Assembly: GCF_029360725.1 (NCBI RefSeq)
Contig: NZ_JARKMY010000001.1
Location: forward strand, 62,001 to 126,000
Direction: 5' to 3'
Length of the DNA stretch: 64,000 bases
Source: Chryseolinea sp. H1M3-3
Lineage (GTDB): Bacteria > Bacteroidota > Bacteroidia > Cytophagales > Cyclobacteriaceae
Under the pieces are notes generated by a model. That model was given only the letters and a program-made list of their open reading frames with translations. It did not search any database and was not told the DNA's origin. Position 1 is the stretch's first letter; each line of letters starts with the position of its first letter. The translations under genes were made by a program, and so were the position numbers. This document shows positions 28,023 through 37,931 of the stretch, piece after piece.

Positions 28023-29315
28023 TTAGTTTTTTAACCAGCGATCAAACCAATCGAACGCATCGGCTTGCATCTCCTTGTCAAACTTATGCGGCCCGGGATA
28101 AAACGAACATTTATAGCGATCCTTTGCTCCTGCCTTCACATACACCTCCTCTAATATTTTATCTGCACGCTTCATTTCGTCCAGGGTATAAAGTTCATCG
28201 TTGGTATCGTTCATCACCAGGGTTGGAAGAGGAACTCGTAAACCTAAAATTTCCGGAAAATCCATTTCATTTGGTAGTAGCGGAACATAGGTCATCCAAG
28301 TATGATTGGGTGCTCTGTTCAAAACAAAATCCCGCCAGGTGGTCATAAAACCAACACACACGGCGCACTTTATTCTATCGTCTTGTCCGGCCATAAAAAC
28401 CGTGCGCATTCCACCGCCGGAAAGTCCGCCACAGCCAATGTTGTTCGCATCAACATCAGGGCGATTGCAAAGTATATCCAGTGCCTTTTTGTCTTCTGCA
28501 AAGAATACACCGGGCCAGGTTGTTCCGGCACTAAACAGCGATTTTGAAATGACATGCTCATGATTGTATGCCCAGTCATTATAAGCTTCTACATATTTCG
28601 GGCTATCGTTATCCTGATCCGATAATCCCCCACGCCATTCAACTGGCTGCACATCTTTCAGTAATATCCTCCGACTCGCAAAGGGAAAAGTATCCGATAC
28701 CAGTACGACATATCCACGTTTAGCCACCTCGTTGGCCCACGCCATATTTCCATAAGCACGCTTCTGATGATCTTCAATGATCGGATGTAGCTTGTCGGCA
28801 GTGCGGGTTATTTTTTTTGTTCCGAAATATTTTAATCCGCCGTGATCATGAAAAGCAAGAATACCGGGTAGCTTACCCTTTGCATTGAGAGGCTTTAGTA
28901 TAATAGCGTCGGTGGCGGGGCCATAGGGTAATTGCCAAGTCAATTCCTCAATGTGCAAGCCATCGTATGAATACTGTTTGTTTACTTTGACTACAGGAAG
29001 CGCTCCCAGATCCGGTATCGCCAGCCGGTCCGACAACTGCTTTCGGGCGCGTTCTTTCCACGAAGTGACGTTGGTAAATTCTTTGTTGCGAAAAGAAAGT
29101 GACGGTAATTTATTTTCGGTTAAGCTGGCAGCCCACTTTCCATACGCCCCGAGCAGGCTGGATGTGTTATCAGCCATTGCGCCCTTGGCGCCAACCAAAT
29201 GTGATGCAGCCTGTGCGTTATTGGTCGAAGAGGTTCCTAAACCTGCTGAAAGACCTCCAGCCAGACCAAGGCCGGTTATACCCGTTAATTTCATAAATTC
29301 TCTTCTGCTTTTCAT
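28023..29315 (-). CDS. Tat-exported alpha/beta hydrolase (dienelactone hydrolase/acetyl-xylan esterase-like)
   Basis: 430 aa. MKSRREFMKLTGITGLGLAG is a twin-arginine signal. The alpha/beta hydrolase core has GILAFHDHGGLKYFG, the nucleophile elbow CGGLSGGGMRT (Ser near residue 300), and a C-terminal acid/His pair around PTLVMNDTNDELY and YPGPHKFDKEM. Proteins like this act as esterases or deacylases on carbohydrates in PULs. It lies between the GH109 gene (177-nt gap, large enough for a promoter) and the Gfo/Idh gene (79-nt gap). The substrate is unknown; removal of O-acyl groups before GH109 acts is one possibility. Confidence 0.8.
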   Translation of the reverse strand: MKSRREFMKLTGITGLGLAGGLSAGLGTSSTNNAQAASHLVGAKGAMADNTSSLLGAYGKWAASLTENKLPSLSFRNKEFTNVTSWKERARKQLSDRLAIPDLGALPVVKVNKQYSYDGLHIEELTWQLPYGPATDAIILKPLNAKGKLPGILAFHDHGGLKYFGTKKITRTADKLHPIIEDHQKRAYGNMAWANEVAKRGYVVLVSDTFPFASRRILLKDVQPVEWRGGLSDQDNDSPKYVEAYNDWAYNHEHVISKSLFSAGTTWPGVFFAEDKKALDILCNRPDVDANNIGCGGLSGGGMRTVFMAGQDDRIKCAVCVGFMTTWRDFVLNRAPNHTWMTYVPLLPNEMDFPEILGLRVPLPTLVMNDTNDELYTLDEMKRADKILEEVYVKAGAKDRYKCSFYPGPHKFDKEMQADAFDWFDRWLKN

Positions 29316-29394
29316 TTATGTTATTCTTCTTATTGAGTCGATAAAGCCACCGATTGTTATACACTGATTTATTCCGGCATTCGTTGGACCAACG

Positions 29395-30615
29395 TTACCA
29401 CTGGATATCATACTCCGGTTTCCAGGTTTGAAATGCTTCAGTGTCCATTGCTGCATTGCCCATATGAATAGCGATCGACGACAGCCCCGCATTTCCCGCA
29501 TTCGACAAAGGCTTTTTACCTGTTCGGATACATTCAAAAAAATCGCGCAAGGCGAATGTGGTAGGTTCAACATCTTCTTCGCCGGGCTTTTTAAACACAA
29601 TTTCCACAGGTTTACCTTGTGTCGTGGCTTTCACCGTTGCGCCAGATACACCGTCCACCGTTCCTTTTAGGTTCTCGGTTGCTTCTGCATAGATGAATGC
29701 CTTATCCCGCTGAATTTCAACCGTGGCTTTGTCTCCCAAAATCCGAATACCGTAACCGTTGTATGCGTTGGAAAGAACCGATGTGAAACTTGCTTTTATG
29801 CCCTGTGGATATTCATAAATCGTACGGACATTATCATACGTATCACGTCCATCTTTCCAATAATCTATTCCACCAATGCCAGTCACTTTTACCGGGTGAC
29901 TGTCGAGCAAATAATTCACCATGTCAATTTCGTGTGCGCACAATTCTGAAAGCGGGCCACCACAGTACTCACGGTACATTCTCCAGTTAATGACCCGCTC
30001 AAGTTTAGGATCGCTCACGGGATTGCGCCAATTGGAGTTTCTGTTGTACTGGCATTCGAAGTGTGTTATTTTTCCTAGCCAGTTCTGAGAAATAATTTCC
30101 TTGACGCGGTGATAAAGTCCATAGTACCGGTACTGATAACCCACTTGAAAAACAAGTTTACTTTCCTTGACTTTCCTGACCAGGGCAAGTGTTTGTGGAA
30201 TATCATATGCCAATGATTTTTCAAGATAAACATGTTTCCCAGCGTCGATAGCATCCATTGCCATCGCATGGTGCAGGAAGAGCGGGGTGGCGATAATAAC
30301 GCTGTTGATTGTTTTATCGTCGAGCAGCTTTCTGTAGTCCGAATAACCTTTTGCACCTGGTGAAGCGAGTCTTAGTCCCTCCTTCAAATGCTCTGGTAAA
30401 ATGTCACAACAGCCCGCAAGCTCCACGCCAGGCATTTCTTTAATAAGACTTGCCAGGCCACAACCCCTGCTTCCCGTACCAATTAACCCAACCCTAATAT
30501 TTTTTCCTTCTGAAAATTTTTGAGCAAATGAAGACAACCCCAGGGCTGTAATCCCTGCAGCAGCGGTTGCCGAAATAAATTCTCTGCGTGCAATCTTGCC
30601 TTCGTTTATTTTCAT
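29395..30615 (-). CDS. Tat-exported Gfo/Idh/MocA-family oxidoreductase or NAD-dependent glycosidase
   Basis: 406 aa. IARREFISATAAAGITALG is a twin-arginine signal. The Rossmann domain starts with IRVGLIGTGSRGCGLA, and the active-site region has YLEKSLAYD (Lys of the EKP-like motif) and CAHEIDMVNYLLD (catalytic His region). It is distinct from GH109: it lacks the THGLGP and ENCCYD blocks. Classic members oxidise sugars, but an exported copy carrying NAD next to a GH109 enzyme could instead be a redox-cofactor glycosidase. The gene lies 35 nt after susD and is the first enzyme gene of the operon. Confidence 0.82.
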   Translation of the reverse strand: MKINEGKIARREFISATAAAGITALGLSSFAQKFSEGKNIRVGLIGTGSRGCGLASLIKEMPGVELAGCCDILPEHLKEGLRLASPGAKGYSDYRKLLDDKTINSVIIATPLFLHHAMAMDAIDAGKHVYLEKSLAYDIPQTLALVRKVKESKLVFQVGYQYRYYGLYHRVKEIISQNWLGKITHFECQYNRNSNWRNPVSDPKLERVINWRMYREYCGGPLSELCAHEIDMVNYLLDSHPVKVTGIGGIDYWKDGRDTYDNVRTIYEYPQGIKASFTSVLSNAYNGYGIRILGDKATVEIQRDKAFIYAEATENLKGTVDGVSGATVKATTQGKPVEIVFKKPGEEDVEPTTFALRDFFECIRTGKKPLSNAGNAGLSSIAIHMGNAAMDTEAFQTWKPEYDIQW

Positions 30616-30650
30616 AAGCCATTGTTAAAAAATTTCAAACTGTTTCTATG

Positions 30651-32408
30651 TTAAGGAATGTCTGTCAATGGCGGAACATTTCGATCTGCGCCAACATAAC
30701 CAACATTCTGATTTACAACGCCAAGGGTATTCGCCAAAATTACATTAGCAGGAATAGGCCAAAGCACATGGAACGGAGCGATTTGCGCCACATTTCCCAG
30801 CCGCTGCACCTTAAAGGTATACAGGTTATTGTAAGTAATCACTCTATCGTAGTAATAGTTATGTTCGCTAAAATCCGTCAGACTGTAGCCACCAACGTTT
30901 AATTTAGCCATGATGTACGATGCTCTGACAAGTTCTGCATGCCGTGGCTCTTCTGCAAACAACTCGCGCGCCCGCTCATCAAAAATAAAATCGATGGTAA
31001 CGTCTCCAGCCGAGATGGGTAATGCCTGAGCGCGTTCCCGGATTTTATTCAAATCGTCTGCGGCTGCAGTAAAATTGCTTTTCCAGAAGTATGCTTCAGC
31101 TCTTAGCAAATACGTTTCAGCGAGACGGAAAACATACCAGTCGCCGTTGCCTCCTACAATTCTCGGGGCTTTGTCATCGTGTGGCACAAACGTGATGTAA
31201 AGTGGTGAAGCATACAATCCATAGACAGAATCCTGTGGATCCAACAGATAAGCCTTGTTAACTGGCTTTCCGAAATCAACCGATGCGGGATTGTTGTATA
31301 CGATTTCATCCATGTCGTACCAGTTCGCATCTATTCTTCGAAGGTCTGTCGTATTCTTCCAATACTGATTTCCATATTTCCATAGTCCATATTGATAATA
31401 GGGACTCAGTCGCACATTTGCATTTCCCCGGCCTAATGAATCATACTGCGGGCCACTCAGAACCATACCAGGTTTACCTTCACTGTCGCGAACAAAACTC
31501 TGGAACCATGCTGAGTTATACATGCGCATGGTATAAAGACCTTCGGACCTCGCGTCGGCTGGTGCTTCCAACCTGTCGACCGTTGCGAGAATTGTTTCCT
31601 TGTTTTCAGGAAGGTTGAAATTTTTGGGTCGATGAAGATCCCACATCAAATTTTTTGAAGCATCGCCTGCTGCAACGCCGAATCTGGATGTCATCAAAGA
31701 ATACGGTCCATTAATAACGCTTGTCGCAGCAGCAATGGCTTTATCAAATTCTGTGTTCGCGAGATAGACTTTTGCAAGCAAATGATTTCCTGCGCCCTTT
31801 GATATCTCGCCTGGAGGAGCAAGATCCGGGAGCCACTGCACTGCATATTCCAAATCCGTCTGGATCTTGCTTAGTATAGCCCACCGGCTATGCGTAGCAA
31901 AATCAAGCTTTGCACCTGTTAACTCCTCGCCGACAAATGGAACATCACCATACTCATTCACCAACAGGTAATACCAAAATGCACGATGCCAATAACCTTC
32001 TGCTAAAATGATATTTCGATCATTTTCATTTTCCCATTTAATATCGTCGATCCGGGAAATCAGCACGTTCGCGTTTTTGATTGACGCATATACTTCCCCA
32101 AACTCCGCCAGAAATTTGTAGTAAGTATCGGTATTCGGAGTAAGTTTATAGAAGTCCAACTGAGACCAAGGGGAACCCAAATCGGAGGCAGCAAAGTCCA
32201 TGACCAGATAATTCATTTGCCCGCTATTCTGTCGCTTGAGATCCTTTCTTAGCGTGATCAACAAGGATTGAAAGCCGGATTTGTCCAGATAGACATTCTC
32301 GGCAGTAAGAAATGAAAGGGGTTTCGGCTCCAGCCATTCTTTGGAGCAAGACGAAGATATTACAAGGAGCAATGCTAAAATGTATGAAGTGCTATATATA
32401 CGGTTCAT
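30651..32408 (-). CDS. SusD/RagB-family glycan-binding lipoprotein (N-acetylhexosamine PUL)
   Basis: 585 aa. Signal MNRIYSTSYILALLLVISSSC with a lipobox Cys near residue 21, so lipidated and surface exposed. SusD features: FLTAENVYLDKSGFQSLLITL, ILAEGYWHRAFWYYLLVNEYGDVPFVGEE, AKVYLANTEFDKAIAAA, and the C-terminal FRLAETYLLRAEAYFWKSN, FIFDERARELFAEEPRH and LWPIPANVI. It works with the SusC upstream (39-nt gap). Its glycan ligand is presumed to be an amino-sugar-containing oligosaccharide from the downstream enzymes. Confidence 0.94.
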   Translation of the reverse strand: MNRIYSTSYILALLLVISSSCSKEWLEPKPLSFLTAENVYLDKSGFQSLLITLRKDLKRQNSGQMNYLVMDFAASDLGSPWSQLDFYKLTPNTDTYYKFLAEFGEVYASIKNANVLISRIDDIKWENENDRNIILAEGYWHRAFWYYLLVNEYGDVPFVGEELTGAKLDFATHSRWAILSKIQTDLEYAVQWLPDLAPPGEISKGAGNHLLAKVYLANTEFDKAIAAATSVINGPYSLMTSRFGVAAGDASKNLMWDLHRPKNFNLPENKETILATVDRLEAPADARSEGLYTMRMYNSAWFQSFVRDSEGKPGMVLSGPQYDSLGRGNANVRLSPYYQYGLWKYGNQYWKNTTDLRRIDANWYDMDEIVYNNPASVDFGKPVNKAYLLDPQDSVYGLYASPLYITFVPHDDKAPRIVGGNGDWYVFRLAETYLLRAEAYFWKSNFTAAADDLNKIRERAQALPISAGDVTIDFIFDERARELFAEEPRHAELVRASYIMAKLNVGGYSLTDFSEHNYYYDRVITYNNLYTFKVQRLGNVAQIAPFHVLWPIPANVILANTLGVVNQNVGYVGADRNVPPLTDIP

Positions 32409-32447
32409 TTTTTTAATTATTTGAGGTGTACATTAGTTTTCTTCGGA

Positions 32448-35400
32448 CTATAGAGAAAATGATACTCCTAGGCTATACGTCCGGGGCATGGGCATATCGC
32501 CAGATTCAGGATCCCACCCAGGCCATTTATCAAAAGAATATAAATTGCGTATAGCGCCATAAATCCGAACATTGTTCAAATGTGCATTAGACGTGATCTT
32601 CGCCGGCAGGTGGTACGATAGCGAAACATCCTGAATTCTCACAAATGACCTTTCCTTGTAGATCATCAGTCCACCGCCAAAAGAGGTAATGTTGGTGTTT
32701 AGCCTGGCCCACTCGTTGTTTTGATTGGTGGATGTCCAATAAGGCAGTGCCATTTTGTTCCGCTTGTCGAATGTTTCAGAGCTAGGATTCAACGCCTGGT
32801 CGAACGCCCCGACATGACCTAAGTCAGCCCGGATAAACACCGATGCTGAAAAGTTTTTCAAAAATGTAAATTCATTTCTTAATCCCAAGCGGAATCTTGG
32901 CTGACGATAACCGATGAACTGCTTATCCTGGATTGCTTCATAGACGCCGTTGTTGTCAACATCCACCGCTTTAAAATCACCAGGTTGCATCAGATAAACG
33001 GCAGCATCAGTAGCTTCATTTTCCTGCCATATTCCTTGTACATCATAGTTCCACACGCGATCTAAAGCCTGGCCAGGAAACCATTCATTGGTATAGTCCG
33101 GCACTTCTCTCGTTACTTCTTTTCCTTCAATGATCACGGTCTCGTAATCTCCAAACAGTTTTTTGATTTTATTCCTGTTAAAGGAAAAGACGAAATTCGA
33201 TTTCCATGCGAAAGCGGGCGTGTGGTAGTTCACGGTGTTCACAGATAATTCAAATCCGCGATTACCCAACTCACCAAGATTCGTGGTGATATTGGTGAAT
33301 CCTGTCAACACGGGAAGCTGGCGGTTCATCAATAGATCAGTAGTGGTCATGTCGTAGTACTCGGCGCTCACTTCTATCCGGTCTTCGAACAACCCCAGGT
33401 CTACACCGAAGTTGACTGACTCAGTTTTTTCCCACACCAGGTCGTAATTAGCTAAGGAGTTATTGTAAACACCCATTTGTACGTTGGTGCCATTATAATA
33501 CAAGTTCGAATTTATTTGCGCCAACGCGGAGTAGGCACCAATCTCCCGGTTCCCATTTACACCCCAGGATAATCTCATCTTCAATTGGCTTATCCAATCG
33601 ACACTAAAGAAATTCTCATCCGATAATTTCCATGCGATGGCAGCTGCCGGAAATACAGCCCGGGGATTCTTTTTGCCAAAGGCAGAATATCCATCGCGTC
33701 GCACGGAGACTGTCAATAAATATTTATCCAGCAACGTATAATTCAGCCGGCCCATCACTGCATCGCCGGTAATTTGCTGATCGTTGTTCGCTAGCGATGG
33801 CTTTGCTCCAAACTGCAAACCATTGTATCCCAAATTTTCGTTGGGTAGAAAAGTTTCGTTAGTCATTAAAGAGGACCAGCTGCGATTTTTTTCACCGCTG
33901 TATAAAAGCGTTACATCAAAGTTGTGCGCGCCTAAGTCTTTGTTCCAATGCAACAGGTTGTCGAGTATCCAGGCATATTGGGAAAAATCTTCTCGTGTGC
34001 CATAACCTTTGGAATGCGTTCCTCCGCCAATAACTGTTGTCGAGGGCCAAAAATTATAATCTTTACGCGACTGCAAACGCGGTTGATATGAAATTTTATA
34101 TTCGATTCCCCAGGGCAATTGCACTTTTGCATATATGGCGGCAAAAATGGAATTTGTCTTTCTTAATTTATCCTGTCCCGCATAATTAATCAACGGACTT
34201 TCTACAGCGGCATAATCGTTGGGAAACCATTTCACACTACCATTGGGTTCATATACAGAACCATAAGGACTATTGACAAACATGGCATACAAATCTGCAG
34301 GCACCGCGCTTTCATCGTTGCTTGCCAACTGGGAATTTAAACCAACATTTAGCCAATCGGTAACCTTGACATCCAGGTTTAACCGCGAGCGGAGCGTTGA
34401 ATATTCGTCACCTAGAATTATCCCTTGATTGTTTGTATAGCCAACGGACCAGTAGTAGGTAAACTTCTCCATCCCGCCGCTTAAGCTCACATCATAATTC
34501 TGCCGTACGCCCGAACGCATCACCTCATCATACCAGTTAACTGTGTTTCCAGCGAGATAATTATCCGATTCGATTGGAAAAAACCGCAGTCTGCTTAGCC
34601 ATTCCGTTGTATTGTCTGCCTGTGCGTTTGGATTTGCGCTTCGCCATTGATCGATGGTTACACCAGAAGGAAGGGCATTAGGATTATAGAAATAATAATC
34701 AGGATTTCCTGTTTTGTATGATATCAGTGCGTCCCTTCTGAAGTCAAGATAACCCTCGGCCTCGAAAGGTTTCAGATCGTTGGTGGCCTCTGTTATGCCT
34801 ACCGTGGTAGAGAAATTTATGACAGGCTTTCCGGTGATTCCTTTCTTTGTGGTGATCATGAGAACACCTGCCGCTGCCCGCGCTCCAAATACCGCTGTCG
34901 AACTTGCATCTTTTAAAATATCAATCGTTTCAATATCAGAGGGATTGATATCGCTGATGTTTCCGTTAAATATTGCTCCATCGACTACTACCATTGGCTC
35001 CGTTGAAGCATTCAACGATTTCGGCCCCCGGATCTGAAGTGAACTGCCGCCAGCCGCCGTGGTATTTTGATTAGCATTGAATCCCGCCACAGTGCCTGTG
35101 AGCATGTCGGTGATTTGGGTCATTGGCTGGTCCTTGTAAATCTTGCTGTTCACCCGTGCAACAGCGCCAGTTAAATCACCCTTTTTTGCTTGTCCATATC
35201 CAATTACAACCACATCGTCCAACGTTTGTATATCTGGTATAAGCTGAATGTCTATTACTGTTCGCTCGCCGACTACAATTTCTTCGCTTATGTACCCAAT
35301 GAAGGATATTACAATCACGGCATTTTGATCAACAACCGTCAACGTAAATTTTCCCTCAGAATCAGTAACAGTTCCATTGGTGGTGCCTTTTTCTAGTACA

Positions 35401-35840
35401 TTTACGCCAGGTAAAGGTTGGTTATTCTCGTCCGTTATTTTTCCCGAAATGCTCCCAACGTCTTGTTGTTGCACATCGGCCTTCCGAAGAACGATGTGCG
35501 TTTCAACAGCTTCAAAAATTACCTGGTATGGTGTTAATATTGTCTTCAGTACTTTGTTCAACTCATCATTATGCGCATTGATCGTAACCCGGTCATGCAC
35601 TGGAATAACCTGGGGGCTGTAGATAAACTTGATTTTTGTTAGTTCTTCAATCCGTTTTAATAAAAGGCTTAATTCTTGGTTTTCGGCGCTGAGGGAAATC
35701 TTCTTTTTGAGTATTTCCTGACCACGCGAATCGATGGCCAAGGTTACGCCGGAGAAAACCATTATAGCGATGATGGGAACTACTGCGACTTTCATAAAAA
35801 TCAAGAAAAAAGGGGAATGGCCATGTAAAGATTTTTCCAT
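32448..35840 (-). CDS. SusC/RagA-family TonB-dependent transporter with STN signalling domain
   Basis: About 1130 aa from the ATG at 35840 (MEKSLHGHSPFF); an upstream in-frame ATG at 35906 lies in a hairpin loop and is unlikely. Domain order: signal peptide to about 45, STN/secretin domain (ISLSAENQELSLLLKRIEEL, about 50-125), carboxypeptidase-regulatory-like domain (ISGKITDENNQPLPGVNV), plug (VVVIGYGQAKKGDLTGAV ... STAVFGARAAAGVLMI) and the beta-barrel ending YSLGVSFSL. The STN domain lets the transporter signal substrate binding to the FecR protein encoded just upstream, which then frees the sigma factor at 37170. It pairs with the SusD downstream. Confidence 0.95.
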   Translation of the reverse strand: MEKSLHGHSPFFLIFMKVAVVPIIAIMVFSGVTLAIDSRGQEILKKKISLSAENQELSLLLKRIEELTKIKFIYSPQVIPVHDRVTINAHNDELNKVLKTILTPYQVIFEAVETHIVLRKADVQQQDVGSISGKITDENNQPLPGVNVLEKGTTNGTVTDSEGKFTLTVVDQNAVIVISFIGYISEEIVVGERTVIDIQLIPDIQTLDDVVVIGYGQAKKGDLTGAVARVNSKIYKDQPMTQITDMLTGTVAGFNANQNTTAAGGSSLQIRGPKSLNASTEPMVVVDGAIFNGNISDINPSDIETIDILKDASSTAVFGARAAAGVLMITTKKGITGKPVINFSTTVGITEATNDLKPFEAEGYLDFRRDALISYKTGNPDYYFYNPNALPSGVTIDQWRSANPNAQADNTTEWLSRLRFFPIESDNYLAGNTVNWYDEVMRSGVRQNYDVSLSGGMEKFTYYWSVGYTNNQGIILGDEYSTLRSRLNLDVKVTDWLNVGLNSQLASNDESAVPADLYAMFVNSPYGSVYEPNGSVKWFPNDYAAVESPLINYAGQDKLRKTNSIFAAIYAKVQLPWGIEYKISYQPRLQSRKDYNFWPSTTVIGGGTHSKGYGTREDFSQYAWILDNLLHWNKDLGAHNFDVTLLYSGEKNRSWSSLMTNETFLPNENLGYNGLQFGAKPSLANNDQQITGDAVMGRLNYTLLDKYLLTVSVRRDGYSAFGKKNPRAVFPAAAIAWKLSDENFFSVDWISQLKMRLSWGVNGNREIGAYSALAQINSNLYYNGTNVQMGVYNNSLANYDLVWEKTESVNFGVDLGLFEDRIEVSAEYYDMTTTDLLMNRQLPVLTGFTNITTNLGELGNRGFELSVNTVNYHTPAFAWKSNFVFSFNRNKIKKLFGDYETVIIEGKEVTREVPDYTNEWFPGQALDRVWNYDVQGIWQENEATDAAVYLMQPGDFKAVDVDNNGVYEAIQDKQFIGYRQPRFRLGLRNEFTFLKNFSASVFIRADLGHVGAFDQALNPSSETFDKRNKMALPYWTSTNQNNEWARLNTNITSFGGGLMIYKERSFVRIQDVSLSYHLPAKITSNAHLNNVRIYGAIRNLYSFDKWPGWDPESGDMPMPRTYSLGVSFSL

Positions 35841-35881
35841 ACATTTAATTGTTTTAATTGAGACACATATTAAGACACGTG

Positions 35882-35913
35882 AAGACTGGCGGTGCTCGAA
35901 CATCACCAGTCTT
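35882..35913 (-). other. Hairpin in the fecR-susC gap, 41 nt upstream of the susC start
   Basis: AAGACTGG (35882-35889) pairs with CCAGTCTT (35906-35913), and the stem continues inward with one C/A mismatch and one G-T pair to a CTCGAA loop. On the plus strand it is followed by a run of eight T, so it could terminate antisense transcription; on the minus strand it lies in the leader of susC. A comparable hairpin sits in the same place in the other sigma/FecR PUL (50982-51022). Confidence 0.65.
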
Positions 35914-35958
35914 TTTTTTGATTAGATTTTATATCATAGAGCGTTTTTACCCATAAGC

Positions 35959-37056
35959 TTAAAATTTACTTTGTGTGCATCCCGCACCGCTAATTGAAAC
36001 CCTGTCGTTCACAATTTTATATTGCAACCCAATGGATCGGCAAATAAGATCCAGTTTTAATGTAAAAGGCTGGTCGGTAAAAGATGCCGTAATAGAGCAT
36101 TCTTTAATCTTTGCATTTTCATAATCGAACTTGACGCCATATACTTTCTCCAGTAGGGCAAAGACTTCAATAACTCTTGTGTCCTCGAATTCCATGTAGG
36201 TATCTGGCACGGGCAATTTTGTAAGTGACCCTGAATCAAGCCGAATGTGCTGGATTTGGTTTACGTCACTTTTATAGACGAACTGTTCATTCTTTGTTAG
36301 AATGACATTCGGTTGACTTTCAAAAGCTGCCTGATTTTTTTGCAGATCGGCATAGACAGAAACGCTACCCGTTTTAACAGTGACGCGGGTCTGGTCATTT
36401 GCACCATCCGTAGCAATTTCAAAGCTGGTCCCAAGAACCTTTGCCACAATTTGATCTGCATAAACATAGAATGGTTTTGCAGGATCTTTTGTCACTTCAA
36501 AAAACGCATTCCCCTTGAGCACTACCTCTCTCGTCTTGCCGTTAAACTTATTCGCGTATCGTATGACACTGTTTTTTGCAAGAAGGACAGAACTCTTGTC
36601 AGGAAGGTTGATCAAAAGAGGTTTGTCACTTTTATTAATACGTTCGATATCGTAAGCAGAAGATATTACCGCCGACTCAACAGGTAACTGATTGCTGTTT
36701 GTGTCTTGCACTGTATACCAACCTAAAACACACAGGGCCACACCAATAGATGCCGCTATACTTAAGCGAATGGAAAATTTTTGTGCGCGAGGTTTTACTT
36801 CAGCAATTTCAGCACGTTCTAGGTTGCCAAGAATCCCTTGTATTTCAAGATGTATTTCTGCGTCGGTGATATTTTCTTCCTCTACAGGATGAATTGCCAA
36901 CACAATTGTCCTTGCCTCTTCAATAACATCTCTTTTATCAGGATTCTCATTAATCCATTCTTGCCACGTGGCGTCTTCCTCAGCATGTTTAACCCAGGAC
37001 CGAAATCGGATGTCTTGAACAAAATCTTCAACTGAAAAAAAATTATAATGCTTCAT
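35959..37056 (-). CDS. FecR-family anti-sigma factor
   Basis: 365 aa. The N-terminal cytoplasmic part (about 1-90; SVEDFVQDIRFRSWVKHAE) would hold the sigma factor. One transmembrane helix is near 97-113 (LSIAASIGVALCVLGWYTV). The periplasmic FecR domain spans about 145-260 (INLPDKSSVLLAKNSVIRY, EVVLKGNAFFEVTKDPAKPF, VLGTSFEI), and a C-terminal DUF4974-type domain lies at about 280-360 (TRVIEVFALLEKVYGVKFDY). It relays the substrate-bound state of the STN-containing SusC to the divergent sigma factor. Gene order sigma, then fecR-susC-susD, is the standard Bacteroidota arrangement; here sigma is divergent from the rest, with a 113-nt shared promoter region. Confidence 0.94.
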   Translation of the reverse strand: MKHYNFFSVEDFVQDIRFRSWVKHAEEDATWQEWINENPDKRDVIEEARTIVLAIHPVEEENITDAEIHLEIQGILGNLERAEIAEVKPRAQKFSIRLSIAASIGVALCVLGWYTVQDTNSNQLPVESAVISSAYDIERINKSDKPLLINLPDKSSVLLAKNSVIRYANKFNGKTREVVLKGNAFFEVTKDPAKPFYVYADQIVAKVLGTSFEIATDGANDQTRVTVKTGSVSVYADLQKNQAAFESQPNVILTKNEQFVYKSDVNQIQHIRLDSGSLTKLPVPDTYMEFEDTRVIEVFALLEKVYGVKFDYENAKIKECSITASFTDQPFTLKLDLICRSIGLQYKIVNDRVSISGAGCTQSKF

Positions 37057-37132
37057 TTACAACTGGTATATATAGGGGGAGACACAAACATTTTTTTTCT
37101 ACTCACTATTCCCAAACTTTTTTTATTTCTTC

Positions 37133-37163
37133 TTTGAAAGTCGTCACTTCATAAATAAAGTTG
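37133..37163 (+). promoter_or_regulatory. Bacteroidota-type promoter of the ECF sigma gene
   Basis: TTTG (37133-37136), a 19-nt spacer, then TAAAGTTG (37156-37163): a near-perfect -33/-7 pair (one mismatch to TAnnTTTG). The first ATG follows only 6 nt after the -7 box, so the transcript would be leaderless if that ATG is used. The other sigma gene in the window has the same geometry. Confidence 0.7.
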
Positions 37164-37169
37164 GACGAC

Positions 37170-37823
37170 ATGTTACCCCTTCATTGGTTTTATATTAAAA
37201 AAAAATTAATTTCAATTTGCCTTAAATCAAACGAGGTAAACACCACCTTGGAAAAACTACTCTCCCCTACAGCTGATCATGAACTCTGGAAAGAGTTTAA
37301 GGCAGGTAATAAACAGAGTTATGAAACATTAATGAAGGCGCATTATCGCAGCTTATTTACTTATGGATTAAAATTTTCAAAAGACGGGGAGTTTGTAAAG
37401 GATTGTATTCAAGACCTTTTCCTGGAACTGTGGAAGAACCGCGAAACTATTGGAAACTTGAGTTACGTTCGCTCCTATTTATTTAAGTGCTTGAGAAATA
37501 AAATTTGGCGAGTGCTTCACCAGCAAAGGTGGCATCACCAGGCCGAACAACTTGAGGACGATTATTACTTTGATGTGGAATTCTCCATCGAACATCATTT
37601 GATCCGCGAAGAGACCCTTCGGGATACAGCTACGAAGTTTGCCGACCTTCTTAACCAATTGCCAAAACGGCAAAAAGAAATTATTTATTTAAGGTTTTAT
37701 CAGAATTTAGAAATTGACGAGATCGTTCAGATCATGGAGATTAATTCGCAATCAGCATATAATTTACTGCATAAAGCAATTTCAAGTTTGCGAGAGATGC
37801 CGCTAGCGCATATCAGGCCTTAG
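37170..37823 (+). CDS. ECF-family RNA polymerase sigma factor (FecI-like)
   Basis: About 217 aa from the ATG at 37170. Region 2 is DHELWKEFKAGNKQSYETL through GEFVKDCIQDLFLELWKNR, with YVRSYLFKCLRNKIWR; region 4 is LNQLPKRQKEIIYLRFYQNLEIDEIVQIM with the helix-turn-helix QSAYNLLHKAISSLRE. It directs RNA polymerase to the PUL promoters when released by the neighbouring FecR. The first ~26 residues (LPLHWFYIKKKLISICLKS) are unlike normal family N-termini; a TTG at 37248 (MEKLLSPTADHE) would give a more typical start. The promoter position leaves both open. Confidence 0.92.
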   Translation: MLPLHWFYIKKKLISICLKSNEVNTTLEKLLSPTADHELWKEFKAGNKQSYETLMKAHYRSLFTYGLKFSKDGEFVKDCIQDLFLELWKNRETIGNLSYVRSYLFKCLRNKIWRVLHQQRWHHQAEQLEDDYYFDVEFSIEHHLIREETLRDTATKFADLLNQLPKRQKEIIYLRFYQNLEIDEIVQIMEINSQSAYNLLHKAISSLREMPLAHIRP

Positions 37824-37931
37824 GCGTCCTCCTAATTGATCGCTGATTAAGCAAGTTGTAATATTAATTAGAACCATTTTTCAATTGGACATCGTACACC
37901 GGCCAAACGTCGTACCGTGCTTTAACTGTTA

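Noticed and set aside
35841-35906. Earlier in-frame ATG for the region 2 susC
   Set aside because: It sits in the loop of the leader hairpin and adds a non-signal stretch before the natural MEKSLHG start.
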